Shown here: positions 15,012 through 15,175 of the stretch, piece after piece
Layout: each line of letters starts with the position of its first letter
Position numbering within the stretch: position 1 is the stretch's first letter
NCBI GenBank assembly: GCA_964398215.1
Contig: CAYNNP010000160.1
Span: 1 to 15,175, forward strand
DNA length: 15,175 nt
Origin: CAYNNP01 sp964398215
GTDB taxonomy: Bacteria > Planctomycetota > Planctomycetia > Pirellulales > Pirellulaceae
Direction: 5' to 3'
Translations under genes and position numbers: made by a program
Notes under the pieces: model-generated
Told to the model about the DNA's origin: nothing
The model's database searches: none
The model's input: only the letters and a program-made list of their open reading frames with translations

Positions 15012-15126
15012 GCCACGGAGTGGCGACATGCTGTAGCCTTGGGCGCGAGCCTGCGTTAGCATGGGGTTCGACGCATTCCACCACCAACGACCGATAGGCG
15101 CCGGCCGCAACCTTGGGCTGACGCCC
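15012..15126. repeat. Cluster of short palindromes and CCTTGGGC repeats, probable dispersed repeat
   Basis: The segment contains the hairpin GCCAC-GGA-GTGGC (15012-15024), the motif GCCTTGGGCGCGAGCC (15036-15051), and a second CCTTGGGC (15111-15118) leading into the hairpin GGGC-TGAC-GCCC (15115-15126). From memory, similar strings recur between genes in Rhodopirellula-type genomes and give short nonsense reading frames; this needs a genome-wide count. Confidence 0.45.
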
Positions 15127-15175
15127 TTGTCTTTACCCACAATTTTGACCGCAACGTTTTCGATTTTTGCGGTGT

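Larger units (their letters stand above)
14756..15175. other. 420-base stretch without a convincing gene, several inverted repeats
   Basis: Reading frames of about 100 codons exist on the - strand, but they run through repeat-like DNA and resemble no family. The region holds a long imperfect hairpin (14808-14857), a 17-base dyad (14876-14892), a 9-base inverted pair (14821-14829 with 14903-14911), a GCCAC/GTGGC hairpin (15012-15024), a GGGC/GCCC hairpin (15115-15126) and two CCTTGGGC-containing segments (15036-15051 and 15109-15126). The promoter of the BatA-like operon should lie at its left side, but no clear sigma-70 boxes were seen. The window ends before the neighbouring gene. Confidence 0.65.

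Noticed and set aside
14793..15140. 115- and 100-codon reading frames on the - strand near the window end.
   Set aside because: They pass through repeat-like DNA, overlap each other and have no family resemblance.

Overview
The window looks like chromosomal DNA of a Planctomycetota bacterium, most likely a Pirellulaceae (Rhodopirellula-like) species. This rests on protein style and gene content: a BatA-type protein overlapping a VWA/glutamine-amidotransferase-like protein, lineage-type secreted and membrane proteins with no familiar relatives, long intergenic inverted repeats, and moderate GC. No 16S or other taxonomic marker is present, so the placement is an inference.

Layout. Positions 1-441 hold the tail of a doubtful upstream reading frame, a selenocysteine tRNA gene (selC, anticodon TCA) and a leader in front of dapA (lysine/diaminopimelate synthesis). 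From 1510 to 3125 there is a redox-flavoured block: a secreted c-type-haem protein of the Tll0287-like (DUF3365) type, transcribed divergently from an Rrf2-family regulator with three cysteines, which is followed by a small membrane protein. A secreted protein of unknown function (3172-4044) and a 387-base repeat-rich intergenic region lead to uvrB. Just upstream of uvrB on the same strand is a membrane-anchored helix-hairpin-helix (ComEA-like) protein. Divergent from these are nadC (NAD synthesis), pyrF (UMP synthesis) and a CPBP-type membrane protease on the + strand. From 10053 to 14755, on the - strand, two large membrane proteins with von Willebrand A-like regions overlap by four bases (BatA-like, then VWA plus amidotransferase-like). 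The last 420 bases carry no convincing gene but several inverted repeats.

How the genes fit together. dapA, nadC, pyrF and uvrB are unrelated housekeeping functions. Three local units are suggested by layout: the haem protein/Rrf2 pair, the helix-hairpin-helix protein plus uvrB (both deal with DNA), and the coupled BatA/VWA pair. In many bacteria the last type sits with a MoxR ATPase and a DUF58 protein, neither of which is in this window.

The clearest item of special interest is the tRNA-Sec gene: the host should make at least one selenoprotein, but I found no credible selenoprotein inside the window. I did not find transposases, CRISPR arrays, phage genes or an obvious new defence system.
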